Of a DNA stretch of 64,000 nt, positions 43,961 to 54,322 are shown in pieces (within the stretch, counting starts at the first letter, position 1; each line of letters opens with the position of its first letter). The stretch is taken from NCBI GenBank assembly GCA_037044905.1, contig JBAOKB010000144.1:2232001-2296000 (forward strand). The letters are read 5' to 3'. A model generated the notes under the pieces. That model made no database searches. It was not told where the DNA came from and saw only the letters and a program-made list of their open reading frames with translations. This DNA is from Hortaea werneckii (lineage: Eukaryota > Ascomycota > Dothideomycetes > Mycosphaerellales > Teratosphaeriaceae). The position numbers were made by a program, and so were the translations under genes.

Positions 43961-44395
43961 ATGCCATCACAAGCACGAATGCATCAAACTAAGTCTCAAA
44001 GGGACGCCGGTCCGTCCTTTCCCGAACAGCAGAATATCAAACGACTGCCCAGCGAATTCACAAGCGGCGGTGCTCAAACGAGAACGAAACCGCGCCAGAA
44101 CTCCTTCGACTTCGTCGCGGATATGGCTGCACGTGGACCTGACACTTCGTCGGACTCAACCCAATCCGCTCAGCTTTCTTCCGCGACGCCTAGACCGCCT
44201 GCGAAGGTCGCGCTGTCGGAGTCTCCCAGAGGGAGAGTTGGTTCCAACAGTGAATTGTCCCCGAGGAAGACAACATCCAAGAAGCCTACCGCTTTCAAGG
44301 CTGAAGTCATCGAGCTGCGTAATCTTCCTGTCTTTCTTTATGGATCTACAGGGGAGCTTTCGTTGCCGCCGACTGCTCGTTTGGCTGGGAAGTGA
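43961..44395 (+). CDS. Tentative Ser/Pro-rich ORF, possible exon upstream of SH3 ORF
   Basis: This open frame starts at the ATG at 43961 and encodes 144 residues rich in Ser, Pro, Arg and Thr, as in disordered regulatory proteins. It has no domain I recognise. A good donor-like GGTGAGT lies right after the stop, in the neighbouring frame. In a window with many single-base breaks, this ORF might therefore be the first part of a spliced gene that continues into the SH3-coding ORF at 44784. That link is inference. Confidence 0.3.
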   Translation: MPSQARMHQTKSQRDAGPSFPEQQNIKRLPSEFTSGGAQTRTKPRQNSFDFVADMAARGPDTSSDSTQSAQLSSATPRPPAKVALSESPRGRVGSNSELSPRKTTSKKPTAFKAEVIELRNLPVFLYGSTGELSLPPTARLAGK

Positions 44396-44783
44396 GGTGA
44401 GTGCTGCAGATTGGACATATGCTCAGGTGCTAGAGATGGCTAGGGACGTAATAGGTATTCATACTTAAAGCGAGGAGTTGTGGATGCAACAGTGTTTTCG
44501 TTTAGCAGTCAAAAGATGCCGAGAGAGGAGGAATCTATTGATTTGCTGATATGTATGCGAGAGGTGCTTGCCTGGAAATAGAAGTCCACAATGTCAAGTG
44601 AAGTTTTGTTCTCGCCGGGAGGTGCATGCATGAAGACTTGCACGAAAGCTGCGTGTCTCACTTACTTACATGCACTACAGCCGAAGCCCGTCACAAAGGA
44701 ATATGAACATAGAAACAGCGAGTTTGGCCTGTGTAGGCTTCTCCCCCTTCCAAACCCGCCACTGAATTACACCTCGAAACGCA

Positions 44784-45368
44784 ATGACAAGGCCACCACT
44801 GCAACAGCCTACGAGACCGAGCACTCCTTCAGACACCCCATTCTCCTGGCCCCGCCCCGCTGAAGCCGACTACGAATACTACGCAGCCGACGACGAAGAA
44901 GTCTCGTTCCACAAACACGATCTCTTGCAAGTGCTTGACATCAGAGGTCGTTGGTGGAAGGTGAAGACTCCGGATGGTCAGATCGGCCTGGCTCCTTCGA
45001 ATTACATTACGCTTCTACCTTCTATCAGCCCTGATTCTATGCCTCAACTTGGCCGTCAAGTCCTTAAGTTCGATCCGCTGACGGAGAAGGAACTGCAGTC
45101 GACGATCGCAGGCTCTGAGTCAAACTCCGAACGAAGTCAGCGGGAACACCGCGTATCAGCACCCAAGGCGAAGGTTGGTTATCTGTGGCAGAACGAAAAA
45201 GCGCTTGCGAAGCTGGAGGGACGTCAACCGCCCAGGTTTGGGCCGCTTCAGCGACTTCTGCAGCAGCTCCAGCTCTTCATTCGGCAGGTGCAGGTGGCGT
45301 ATGAATGCACGATGGAACTTAAGACATCCAGGAAGACGCACGATATCGCCATGTATGTGGGTACTTAG
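44784..45368 (+). CDS. SH3-domain ORF, gene limits unclear
   Basis: The ORF encodes 194 residues. Residues about 25-78 match an SH3 domain well: ADYEYYAADDEEVSF corresponds to the ALYDY motif and acidic RT loop, RGRWWKVKTPDGQIG holds the Trp pair, and LAPSNYITLL holds the PSNY motif. SH3 domains bind Pro-rich peptides in actin, polarity and signalling complexes. What follows (LGRQVLKFDPLTEKELQ and on) is not recognised. Past about 45170 another frame with Ala-rich sequence is also open, so the 3' end is doubtful. Full gene structure cannot be set from sequence alone; I am sure only of the domain. Confidence 0.5.
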   Translation: MTRPPLQQPTRPSTPSDTPFSWPRPAEADYEYYAADDEEVSFHKHDLLQVLDIRGRWWKVKTPDGQIGLAPSNYITLLPSISPDSMPQLGRQVLKFDPLTEKELQSTIAGSESNSERSQREHRVSAPKAKVGYLWQNEKALAKLEGRQPPRFGPLQRLLQQLQLFIRQVQVAYECTMELKTSRKTHDIAMYVGT

Positions 45369-45759
45369 GGGTACTATGAAGTTCTGGCAGGGTTGGAGGG
45401 TTGGTTCGAGAGGTTCTGGTGTTCGTGGAGGCGAATGCGGATGTGTGGCTAAGGGAGAGTACTGAGATGTGATGAGAGCCCGTGTTCTGCGAATTGGCTG
45501 TGTTGGGAGACAAATTCTTTAGGAATACATTCACGGATTTCGAAGGAGACAGTATTTTTGGAGATCGATTGCAACCAGACACAAGTTGAACATCTCAATG
45601 GAAGATAAATCGACCATATTTTCCTTTTCTTCTTCTTCTTCTTCTTCTTCTTCTTCTTCATCGCCGCTGCTGGCGTGAGAGCGTGACTCAATCGAAGGGT
45701 GGCAAGACGTGAACTGAGGTCAAAATCCCATTGCCCCCCTTCCTAACTTCTATGACAGA
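45369..45759. other. Intergenic or unassigned, with TTC array
   Basis: About 390 bp between tentative ORFs. A TTC triplet array lies at 45626-45659. It may be spacer or intron. Confidence 0.35.
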
Positions 45760-46443
45760 ATGTGCCAACGCGACAACGAAGTCGTCACGTATTATACCTT
45801 GATCCGCCGCGAACCCGCACGCAAGCATCCAGCCCTTCGTAACCCCATGCCCACCCGTCGAACGTTTGCCGAATGGGAAGCAAGTATGGCACCAGAACCA
45901 CCGTCTGCCAGTAAATTATCACGTATCCAGGCGAGCCGGGCGTTCGCTGATGACTCGGCAATTATGGAGCAAACCGATCCATGGCCGGCAGGGTACTTTG
46001 AGAATCCTAGACCAGCACCTGTACCGCCACCACGACGAGAGCTTGCGATACAGTCTTCCGAATCGACTCGGACGATACAGGATCATTTCGCTGACGCTGA
46101 CCCCCGAATTGAAAAGCGCGCGACAAAGTCCGATACGGTGACTCAAGTCGACAAACCGCTGCCGCTGCTGCCTGATCAGAAACCGCCATTGACTCTTTCC
46201 CCTGCACACAAGCATCCGGACGTTCTGACTCATGTTTTCCAGAATCGGAGCCGCCGGCCTCTTCAAGCTCATAGCGGTGGCAAACAACGACATCTCGAGC
46301 GCCAGAACGAAGTGGAGGGCACAGCAGAAGAAGGAATCGGGTGTTTCGGCATGCACAGGCCGTTTACCAGGGCAAGAAGGGCCTCGGAGGTGGCGCGGAA
46401 GTTTGCGTGGCCACGAAGACGGAGGACGGTGTCGGAGTGCTAG
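45760..46443 (+). CDS. Tentative disordered-protein ORF
   Basis: The open frame has 227 codons and encodes Pro/Arg/Ser-rich sequence with short motifs such as KPLPLLPDQKPPLTL, which could be a ligand for SH3 domains. The C-terminus is basic (RARRASEVARKFAWPRRRR). An ATG at 45847 is an alternative start. It lies 390 bp downstream of the SH3 ORF on the same strand and could belong to the same gene or be separate. No family recognised. Confidence 0.35.
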   Translation: MCQRDNEVVTYYTLIRREPARKHPALRNPMPTRRTFAEWEASMAPEPPSASKLSRIQASRAFADDSAIMEQTDPWPAGYFENPRPAPVPPPRRELAIQSSESTRTIQDHFADADPRIEKRATKSDTVTQVDKPLPLLPDQKPPLTLSPAHKHPDVLTHVFQNRSRRPLQAHSGGKQRHLERQNEVEGTAEEGIGCFGMHRPFTRARRASEVARKFAWPRRRRTVSEC

Positions 46444-46731
46444 CGAACACGTGTCTGAGCAGAATGCATTCAAAGCAAAACCGGACGCGAGTCGTCTGAA
46501 ATACGGGCCCTAAGGTCGAAAAGGAGATAGGGACTCACACAAATGGTGGGGAGGGAATTGCAATTCTGTCAGCGCAGCTTCCAACAATTGCGCCACATCT
46601 AATGCTTTGTACTAAAACGGCATCCCTCACACGTCTATAATCATGAAAACATCATCAAACCCCTCCCACCAAGACTATATCGTTCCGAAAGCCGAAGAAG
46701 AAGGAGAAGAAGAAAATTAGGAAGACTCATC

Positions 46732-47823
46732 TCAACCAGCATCGCGACTAAGCCTCCTCTGCGCACTCGCCTCCCCCGTCCCCGTCAGCCTTAACACCCT
46801 GCCAACAGACTTGATCCCATTCTTGACCGTATCGCTGCCATGGCTGCCCCTCGACCGGCGTTTGCCTATACTGGGTTCCAGCGGGCCCACGCGGGGCGGC
46901 CACTCGCCGTCGTCCTTCCAGCCTTGCACCAGCGCCGCGATCAGCGTGAGCAGGTTGATAGGCACGGACGGCGTGCGCGATTGCAGGATGATTTTCGTGT
47001 AGATCTCGTTGTACATGGAGGGGCTTATCCGGCGCTTGATCGGGTGGTTCTGGAGGATAGGCGCTGTTACGGGGATGAGGACTTCGGACTGCGGGACTGT
47101 GGCCGATGCGGGTGGCGGCGGGAGTTGCGAAGTGTCGGCGTAGACTTCGGGGGTGGTGACGGTGCTGGAGGAGGCCCCGATAGTCGCGTTGGAGGAGGTC
47201 GACGTCCGCGGTTCGGATTCCGAGGAGCGTGCTGAGGTTGGAGATGTTGGGCCTGGTTGGGTCCCGTTCGGTGTCGTGTGGTGTTTGGCTTCTAGATCAT
47301 GTACCTGGGCAGCTGTGTGCGCGCCGCACCAAGCGTCTCGTCTGCTCATCCAGTGGGCCAGCCCTTCGTTCCATCCCATCTCCTCCTCCAGATCTTTCTG
47401 CCGCTTCCTCTTCCTCGCCGTCCGCCGGCCCTGTATCTGTGCGCCTACGCTATCCGGGCGATCGAATTTGTAGCCGCTCGTCTTGCTGGGACTGCTGCCT
47501 TTGCTGCTGCTCGAGGCCACACTTTCGTCATCTGACATGTCGGATTCCGAGCTGCATTCCCGTGCCCTCCATTCCAGGGCGTCGATCCTGAATTTGCCTC
47601 CTTCTTCCTGCTCCTGCGGCGCGTGGAATCGGAATCCTGCTACTCTCTCTTCCTCGACGACATCGCTCTCGCGCACCTTCCTCTCTCGGCCGGTGGACTT
47701 GAACGCCGGCAGGCTCGGATAGTCCCAATCATTGCGTATGCGGTCCCTCAACAATCGTCGCGCCTCGCGCACCTCCTGCTGCTGGTGTCCTTGGTTTTTG
47801 GATGTGTGTCCCAGGAGCGTCAT
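46732..47823 (-). CDS. DUF4050 / Gag1-like clamp domain protein
   Basis: Single exon, 363 residues, intact. The ATG is at 47823. The central part (about 140-175) has a Trp/Cys/His-rich block (MGWNEGLAHWMSRRDAWCGA, then HTAAQVHDLEAKHHT) followed by a Ser/Thr/Pro-rich linker. The second block at about 265-320 (MYNEIYTKIILQSRTPSVPI, NLLTLIAALVQGWKDDGEWP) completes a split domain that I take to be DUF4050, now called Gag1-like clamp. The tail is basic. Proteins of this group are fungal, and their function in filamentous species is poorly known. The family call rests on memory of its motifs. Confidence 0.6.
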   Translation of the reverse strand: MTLLGHTSKNQGHQQQEVREARRLLRDRIRNDWDYPSLPAFKSTGRERKVRESDVVEEERVAGFRFHAPQEQEEGGKFRIDALEWRARECSSESDMSDDESVASSSSKGSSPSKTSGYKFDRPDSVGAQIQGRRTARKRKRQKDLEEEMGWNEGLAHWMSRRDAWCGAHTAAQVHDLEAKHHTTPNGTQPGPTSPTSARSSESEPRTSTSSNATIGASSSTVTTPEVYADTSQLPPPPASATVPQSEVLIPVTAPILQNHPIKRRISPSMYNEIYTKIILQSRTPSVPINLLTLIAALVQGWKDDGEWPPRVGPLEPSIGKRRSRGSHGSDTVKNGIKSVGRVLRLTGTGEASAQRRLSRDAG

Positions 47824-48527
47824 CTTCGCGAAATTGGGGAATATCGACGATCAGTCGCGCAAGCGAGCAGGCCTGTCGCGTGCGGCTTATTCTGCTTGCG
47901 ATCGCAGCCTTCCGAGTGGACGCCGATTGTCCAGTGGTGAACGCAAATATGGAAATCAACCCAAGACTACCTCAATGCCCGTCGCGATATTCGCATTGCC
48001 CAATGTTGTGCTCATCTAGCAGGCAAGTACCGGAACATGAAGTGTGCAAATGATGTCTCCCACGTCATCGGAGACTTCAGAGCCTCCCCTCATCGCCCCC
48101 AAACAAGCTTCACTGCAGAACCAAGATTTCCCAGGCATCGGCCGTCTTGGCTATATCTGCGCTCCCGCTGGGCCCGAAGACAAAATTGGATCCCGCGGCA
48201 GACACATCGTCGACAAGCGAAGGAGCACTTTTACATTAATCTGACGGGACATGAAGCCATTTCAGCGTTACAGAGCACGGTCATAGTAGTCGCTGGCGTG
48301 ATAATGCACTTCTCCATTTGATTAATCTCTTTCCACTGCCATTCCACGCAGTGGCACCTAGGCCGTAACTACATATTTATACACTAAAGTTTACAAGCTA
48401 ACTATTCCCAATAACGTCCCCTTTCATACCAAGGGTGATGACCTTTCTCAGCTCGCTTTGGAGCGCCCTGCCTAGTAAACGCTCAAGAAGAAAAGACAAG
48501 CGGTGCTTGTTCATGAGCCCAGCGAAG
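47824..48527. other. Intergenic
   Basis: About 700 bp between two minus-strand genes: the upstream region of the DUF4050 gene and the 3' flank of the large disordered protein. No gene seen. Confidence 0.5.
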
Positions 48528-51365
48528 CTACTCAGCTTTGCTATCCCTCCCAGTATTGTGGTAGTAATCCAATATCTCATCGTCGAAAAAGACCTGGATG
48601 GTCTGCATCTGGCCTCTGCGGGCGCTCTTCAGGCCCATCGGCAGCTCGTCATCGTCCTGGGCAGGGCTGATGGGCGGCAAAGGTTTCTCGGTGGCTGCGT
48701 CCTTCATCGGTTGGTCGTCGCTCGGCGTGTCCGGCTGCGGCTCCTCCGGTATCGAAGCCTCAGCACTTGAGCCCTTGCGGCTATGTGCGTCGTGGAAGGA
48801 CTGCGGTGACGCGCTGCGAGCTGATGCTGCCGATGGCGATGAAGGCCTTGCTGTCTGGGTGGAGGCGGGTGAGGGAATGGTTGGTGCAGGAGCGATCATT
48901 TGTTCGGGCTTCGCTTGCACAGGACTGTCCTTCCTTGAGGGTGGTGTCGGTGGCAAGGGCCCGCTAGGTGCAGGACGAGGTGGTACGCAGAATGCAGGTA
49001 GCACGCTAAGTCTTGAAGAAGGTATTTGGACCTCGATGCTGGGTGACGGTGTAAGCCGTCTCGCAGAGTTCATTTCATCCGGCAGCGTGATTCTTTGTTC
49101 GCCTGGCACTTCGACTTCTGCAGCTTCACGCATGAGACCGAGGATTTTGGCTGCCTTGGCGCCCTTGATACGGATCCGCTTGGATTGAGATTCATCGTCC
49201 TCGGCTGTTAGGCATATGTCTGAATCGTCACCAGCATCATCTAAGAAGGTCTGAGCTCGCAATGATGTTGATGCGCGTCTGATCATGTTCGAGCCTTTCT
49301 GCGAGCCGTGGCTTGTTCCAAGATTCTCCTGTTGTTTGGCCGGAGATGTGCCAGGAGGTTCGCGTTTGGTGGTGTCCTGTGAATGGCTAACATCCTTTTT
49401 CAGCTTGCTCAGAGTGCGTCTGAACGCTGTGGGTTTTTCATCGCTCTGCTCTTGATTAGGTGAGCCTGACCGAAAAGCAGACCTGACCAAGCTCAAATTC
49501 CTTTGAGGCTTTTGAGTGTTTCCTTGTGTGGGAGCTGCATCTATTTTGGCAAGGATAGTGGCAAGCGCCTCCTCTTTCCTGCAATCGAGCGACTTAAGCT
49601 TTGCAAAGCAAATGTCCATCGAGCTGTTGATGGCGGAAAGCGAGAGGTGCTGGTCCAGGAGGAAGTTACAGTACTCTGGTCCTGCTTTCTGGTCCCTCAA
49701 GCCTGCGACAATGCTCGTGGAGAGTTTTTGCCGGTCTGAGCGCAGTGTGGCGTAACGTGCATGGAGAGCCTCGGTCTGTTTGGCAAGGTCTCTAAGCATT
49801 TGCTTTGGGTCAATGGCGGTATCTGCTGATGGATCTGGAGTACCAGCGCGGAATGGAAGTTCGGGCGTTGGGCGATCGACAACGTTCTTTCCTTGCAAAT
49901 TTAGCTCTGTACTGCCACCATCCGGTGGTGATTCAACTGTAGGCAGCTTGCTGCTGACTTGCCCTTCCTTTGTTGGTGGTTGCGGCGATTTCGAGCGTAT
50001 TGGTGGAGTTTGCTTGGACAATACAAGATCTGGCATGTCTTTCAAGTGGGACCCCTTAGATGCAGCCTGCCGGCTGATGTTCAGTGGTGCCGGAGGCTGC
50101 ACAACTGAATCTACACTCAAACGCCTTCCTTGAGACCCTCGTTGTTCTTGTCGAGAGCCTTCGTATACGCTATTCTTGTCGGGTGTTGGAGGAGGCACAT
50201 CGTCCTTGGCAGACAATTGCATCGATTCATCCCTTTCATCTTTCTGGTCCTCGTTACGATTATGAGGTGGAATTGCCTTTGGTGTTTGCTCGCCGTCTCC
50301 AAAAGCTGAATCGCTCGAGCCAGGCCGTTCGCCAAACTTACTGGCCGGTAGCAAGAACGGCTGAGTTAAGTGGTCGGTTCTCTCAGAAGGGGGCTGCAAA
50401 GGAGCTGGCTTTTTGGAACGAAGAATGTTGTCACGCCCCGGCTCTGGTTGTGAAGTCTCCGTCTCTGCGCATGGGACGCCGAAGTAAGACTCTCGCGACT
50501 CGAGCACCGTCGGTGGTGTGCGTGATGGCGTGCTTTGTGATACCTTGGAAATATGCCGAAAAGTTGGCTTGGCTGTCGTGTAGGACATCGATTGGGCTAC
50601 CGCGACAGGGGACTGATCTCTGTCTCTGCCGGGTTGGCGGAAACGAGCATTCGCATTCCGAGCGTGCTGCTGGGATGTTGATGCAGAAGATGCGTTTGAT
50701 GCTGCAGACGACTCTCGGGAATGGTGGCGGGGTGATTTTGGCGGCGGGGGTGGAGGACTTTCATCGTCCGTGTCAATATGTTGTTGAGCACTAGGCCTGC
50801 GTCGTGGCCCTCTCTGGGCTACGACACGCTTGTTTCCCTCTGGCAAGGTGATTTTCAGTGCGTTTAATGACTGACTTGAACCAGCAGCAGCTTTGTTAGA
50901 CCACACCTGCTGGAATTTGGCCCGCTTGTCTTGCTCTCCTAATGCAGCATGAACTGGTACGCTACTCGACCTGCCATGCCTTCCCTCGTCAGAAGGTAGT
51001 AGTGCTGACCTGGGCGTATACCGGGCGGGCACCGTTGGCGAGTCTGGTGGAGATTCTTTTACCGTAGCAAGCGGCTTTAGCTGCATGGTACTTCCATTCT
51101 GTGCTCGGCGGGCAGCAAGCTGTCCTGCACGCTCTCCATCACTCCCGTTCTTTACCACGTTGATGCGAGACGAGTCGTCCAGAGAAGCACTCCGTCGTCT
51201 TTTAGGCTCCTCGTTTGGCGCCGCGTGCTTCTGCAATGCAGACGTCGCCGTTGGTTTTGACTCCACGGAAGGGAACAGACGGTATGCTGGTCTAGCAGAA
51301 GTTGATGGCCTGACACCCGCAGAGTCCGATGCTAAGCTTAGCGGGCCGCCGTCTCGTTGCTGCAT
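48528..51365 (-). CDS. Large disordered conserved protein, unknown function
   Basis: Single exon, 945 residues, intact frame, ATG at 51365. Nearly all of it is Ser/Pro/Arg/Gln-rich and predicted disordered by composition, with Pro runs (ESPPPPPPKSPRHH). The one helical region is about residues 525-612 (LAKQTEALHARYATLRSDRQ, then FLLDQHLSLSAINSSMDICF), probably a coiled coil. The C-terminal motif MQTIQVFFDDEILDYYHNTG looks conserved. Such architecture is common in fungal septum, polarity or cytoskeleton adaptors, but I cannot name the family. Confidence 0.7.
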   Translation of the reverse strand: MQQRDGGPLSLASDSAGVRPSTSARPAYRLFPSVESKPTATSALQKHAAPNEEPKRRRSASLDDSSRINVVKNGSDGERAGQLAARRAQNGSTMQLKPLATVKESPPDSPTVPARYTPRSALLPSDEGRHGRSSSVPVHAALGEQDKRAKFQQVWSNKAAAGSSQSLNALKITLPEGNKRVVAQRGPRRRPSAQQHIDTDDESPPPPPPKSPRHHSRESSAASNASSASTSQQHARNANARFRQPGRDRDQSPVAVAQSMSYTTAKPTFRHISKVSQSTPSRTPPTVLESRESYFGVPCAETETSQPEPGRDNILRSKKPAPLQPPSERTDHLTQPFLLPASKFGERPGSSDSAFGDGEQTPKAIPPHNRNEDQKDERDESMQLSAKDDVPPPTPDKNSVYEGSRQEQRGSQGRRLSVDSVVQPPAPLNISRQAASKGSHLKDMPDLVLSKQTPPIRSKSPQPPTKEGQVSSKLPTVESPPDGGSTELNLQGKNVVDRPTPELPFRAGTPDPSADTAIDPKQMLRDLAKQTEALHARYATLRSDRQKLSTSIVAGLRDQKAGPEYCNFLLDQHLSLSAINSSMDICFAKLKSLDCRKEEALATILAKIDAAPTQGNTQKPQRNLSLVRSAFRSGSPNQEQSDEKPTAFRRTLSKLKKDVSHSQDTTKREPPGTSPAKQQENLGTSHGSQKGSNMIRRASTSLRAQTFLDDAGDDSDICLTAEDDESQSKRIRIKGAKAAKILGLMREAAEVEVPGEQRITLPDEMNSARRLTPSPSIEVQIPSSRLSVLPAFCVPPRPAPSGPLPPTPPSRKDSPVQAKPEQMIAPAPTIPSPASTQTARPSSPSAASARSASPQSFHDAHSRKGSSAEASIPEEPQPDTPSDDQPMKDAATEKPLPPISPAQDDDELPMGLKSARRGQMQTIQVFFDDEILDYYHNTGRDSKAE

Positions 51366-52814
51366 GTCCAGTATGTATTGCTACTGGGTCCTGACAGGCA
51401 GTGTACGAGTATTATGCATACCTTGCAGATTATTAGTTAGAGAGGGCAAAGTAACGCTTCTTTCTCATAAAGAATTGAGAATCCAGGGTCGCCGACTATA
51501 TGCCAGCTCTCGCGGTCATGACACAGGGTACTGCATTAGTAGCCGTCGCGAAACGGCCTGATGCTCCACCTAGTTAGACGTCCGGTCCCCGCGATGTCGA
51601 AACGGGTAGAGCGAAGTTAAAACTGTTCTTTAAGCGAATTGAGCTATCGGTCTATGGTTCTTCGCGAGGGTCAACGGCGAGCGATAATGAATCGCAAGTC
51701 GTATAAGATGGCTCGGGTTGTATTCATCTGCAGCTAAATACTACGAAAGCGGTAGATAATCGTGGTGTAGATCCCTAAGGGCATGCATTCGCATCGTTTA
51801 GGACGACATGTCCATACCGTTTTCGTCATTAGCCTTGCTCTCCAGTCTGAGACGAGCCACACTGCCGGTTGCTGAGAGCAGGGAAAAAGGCAAGCTGAAA
51901 CGAAAGCATCGGCTTATCGAGGCTCGTGCTGGGAAGTCATCTGATGGGGTTAGTAGACGGCCTTGCGCAAGACAGAGGCTCTACTGTACATAGATGCTTG
52001 GCAATTTGTGTTGCTACGCTAGTGTTTCGCTGCTCGCGTGGGTGGTTTAAAGGGGCTACTCGTAACCGACGAACCTTTCTGCCCACCCTATTGTGTTGGC
52101 GAGGCAAGAGTAAGCTTGTAGTCGTCTATCCAAGCGAGTTTAACCAGAGTTCAGCAACGATGCTCTTTTTGCATGAATCACCACTTTCCATTGGCTGTTA
52201 TAGATGAGATCCTACAACCACGCTCGCTACGATCAGGGAGGTGAAGTTGACCCGCGTGCACAGTGCTCGCGCAAGCGTGTCCTCGGGAGCCAATGGCGCC
52301 GAACCTGACCGAACCTGGTCGCTCACCCTGCTTTGCCCTAAAGGTCTAAGCATGGGGTTGTCGTCCAAAATGCACGGTACGATCGATGGAGTGACATGCG
52401 AACATGAATTTGAAAATTTGCCATCATCTTGTTTTCTCGCGGTAGATGGTATTTGGCGCACCCGACTCGGGTTCGCCGCCTTGCACGTGGAACGCCGTTA
52501 GATACGGAGATTTCGCGACAATGGACCCAAATCTTATATGCGACCGTTGACGCTACTGTTTGGCGGTGGTCAACACCAGCCTCACGTCCGGTCAATTGCG
52601 TGCCGTGCTCTGTCTCGAGAGCACAGCGCCAGAATGATCGCGGAGCGAGCTAGGGACTTCTTTAAATCAAATTCGCCCTGCAATCGCCACACGGGCGTTG
52701 GGCTGTTTCCAAACGATTTGCATTTGCTACGCAGGGTATACGTTATGACCAAAGTACGGTAAGAATAGTATATACAAGGAAGTGTGTGCCGCGCGAGACT
52801 TCCGTCTGATCGCT
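51366..52814. other. Intergenic, nothing recognised
   Basis: About 1.45 kb with ordinary base composition and only short ORFs in all frames. It holds the upstream region of the large disordered-protein gene and the 3' flank of NFU1. No RNA gene or repeat was recognised. Confidence 0.55.
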
Positions 52815-53768
52815 CTAAGCCTCAACTGTGTCCAGGGAGCCTTTGCCAACCGTGCCAGCTACTGCCTCTGGGCCTTTCTGAGCCTTCAGCTTCTCCTCAA
52901 ACTTCGCAAATTCCTTCATGGCAATCTCCTCTTCTTGATCCATGACTTGCTGCACACCCTTGACCTCCTCGATGTAGTGCATCAGCATGCTTTCAATTCC
53001 ATTCTTCAAAGTGACCGTGCTGCTGTCACAGGTACGGCAAGCACCTCTGAGCTTTAGCATGACTTGGCCATCCTGAAATCCTCTGAATTCAATATCTCCA
53101 CCATCTTCCTGAATCGCTGGCCTAATGCGTGTCTCGAGTAGCTCCTGGATCATGCCCACGATCTCTTCATCTTCGGGGTCATATAAGGCCTGGGTCTCGC
53201 CAGTGTCCTGGCCATCTTCAGACTTGCCAGCGACGGTGTTCACGATCTGCTGGCCACTGGTGACGGCTTCGGTAATCATGCTGAATACTTCAGGCTTTAC
53301 GTGTGCCCATGGTGTTGCGCTGTCCTTCGTGACTGTGATGTAGTCCCTGCCATAGAAGACGCTGGTGACGCCATCTACCTGAAGTAGTTGTGACGCCAGC
53401 GGCGACGGGTGTGGCGGCGCGAGGGTTGACCGAGGAGAAAGGTATTCGAGGAATGAAGACGGAAAGTCGTCGGGTAGCACTTGATGGTTTGGCTTGAACT
53501 TCAGCGCATCGGCGTTGGGTGTGTCTTCAGTCTGGATGAAGATGGTTCGAGCGGCTGGTGGTGTCTGACGCAGCGCAGGCTGGCTCAGCGGCGCGATCGT
53601 AGGACGGTGTCGTCGGGCTGATGATGAGAGCGTCGTCTGCCGAGGCGCATCGGAAAAGCTCCTAGCACTCTGGGAGGTGGCAACTCTTTGGCATCTGGAT
53701 GCGGCCCCAGGAACTGACGGTCGCGGGAGCGCTTTCGAAAATGTGCGCACTGCTGCCTTGGTCGCCAT
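52815..53768 (-). CDS. NFU1: NFU1-type iron-sulfur cluster scaffold, mitochondrial
   Basis: Single exon, 317 residues, intact. The ATG at 53768 is chosen over an upstream in-frame ATG at 53882, because it begins an Arg/Ser/Ala-rich presequence. NFU1 delivers 4Fe-4S clusters to lipoate synthase and respiratory enzymes. The Nfu N-terminal domain begins at FIQTEDTPNADALKF (about residue 74) and includes VDGVTSVFYGRDYITVTK. The C-terminal NifU-like domain has RIRPAIQEDGGDIEFRGF and the cluster-binding CxxC in RGACRTCDSSTVTLKNGIE. The acidic/Lys-rich tail after about 280 is variable in the family. Confidence 0.94.
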   Translation of the reverse strand: MATKAAVRTFSKALPRPSVPGAASRCQRVATSQSARSFSDAPRQTTLSSSARRHRPTIAPLSQPALRQTPPAARTIFIQTEDTPNADALKFKPNHQVLPDDFPSSFLEYLSPRSTLAPPHPSPLASQLLQVDGVTSVFYGRDYITVTKDSATPWAHVKPEVFSMITEAVTSGQQIVNTVAGKSEDGQDTGETQALYDPEDEEIVGMIQELLETRIRPAIQEDGGDIEFRGFQDGQVMLKLRGACRTCDSSTVTLKNGIESMLMHYIEEVKGVQQVMDQEEEIAMKEFAKFEEKLKAQKGPEAVAGTVGKGSLDTVEA

Positions 53769-54322
53769 AATTGCTCTTCTCCTGACTGCCGTACTGTATG
53801 TCTGATATTCGCCTTGTTGTAGATTAAGGTAAGATGTGTGTGAGTCTCTAGGCTGGATATGTTGTGTGATCGATGGCCCCAAGCAATCGATTTGTGCTGA
53901 TTAAACAATCCATGCACTGTGGCGTCAGAGCGGAAGGGTAAAAGCGGGGCCTCCTGTGCTCCCCGTCAAAACAGTACGAAGACACCAGCTGCCTCCAGCG
54001 CATAGCTGACTGTTTGATTTAGAGGGGTTTTTCGTTTTGGACCGATGATAAATCACACTGTCGAAAAATTCCCTTGGTTGATTGACTATATAGGCCTCGT
54101 TCGGAAGCGTGAGCTGTACTCGATTGCTCCGATAGCACACGTGCGGAACCTCCCGTGGTAGGGTTAGCCAGGGTTATCCGACGGCAGTATATCATCACGA
54201 TATCATCGAGCAACACTGGTCCATTGAAACGCAGGGAGGCTGTGCTGAAGATATTTCAAACCTATTCCGAGGATATCAAGGGAGGAGTTCTCTATCACCG
54301 TGCCTACGAAGCATGCCTAGCA
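53769..54322. other. Intergenic, NFU1 promoter and TF 3' flank
   Basis: 554 bp between two minus-strand genes. No ORF or repeat of note. Confidence 0.5.
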
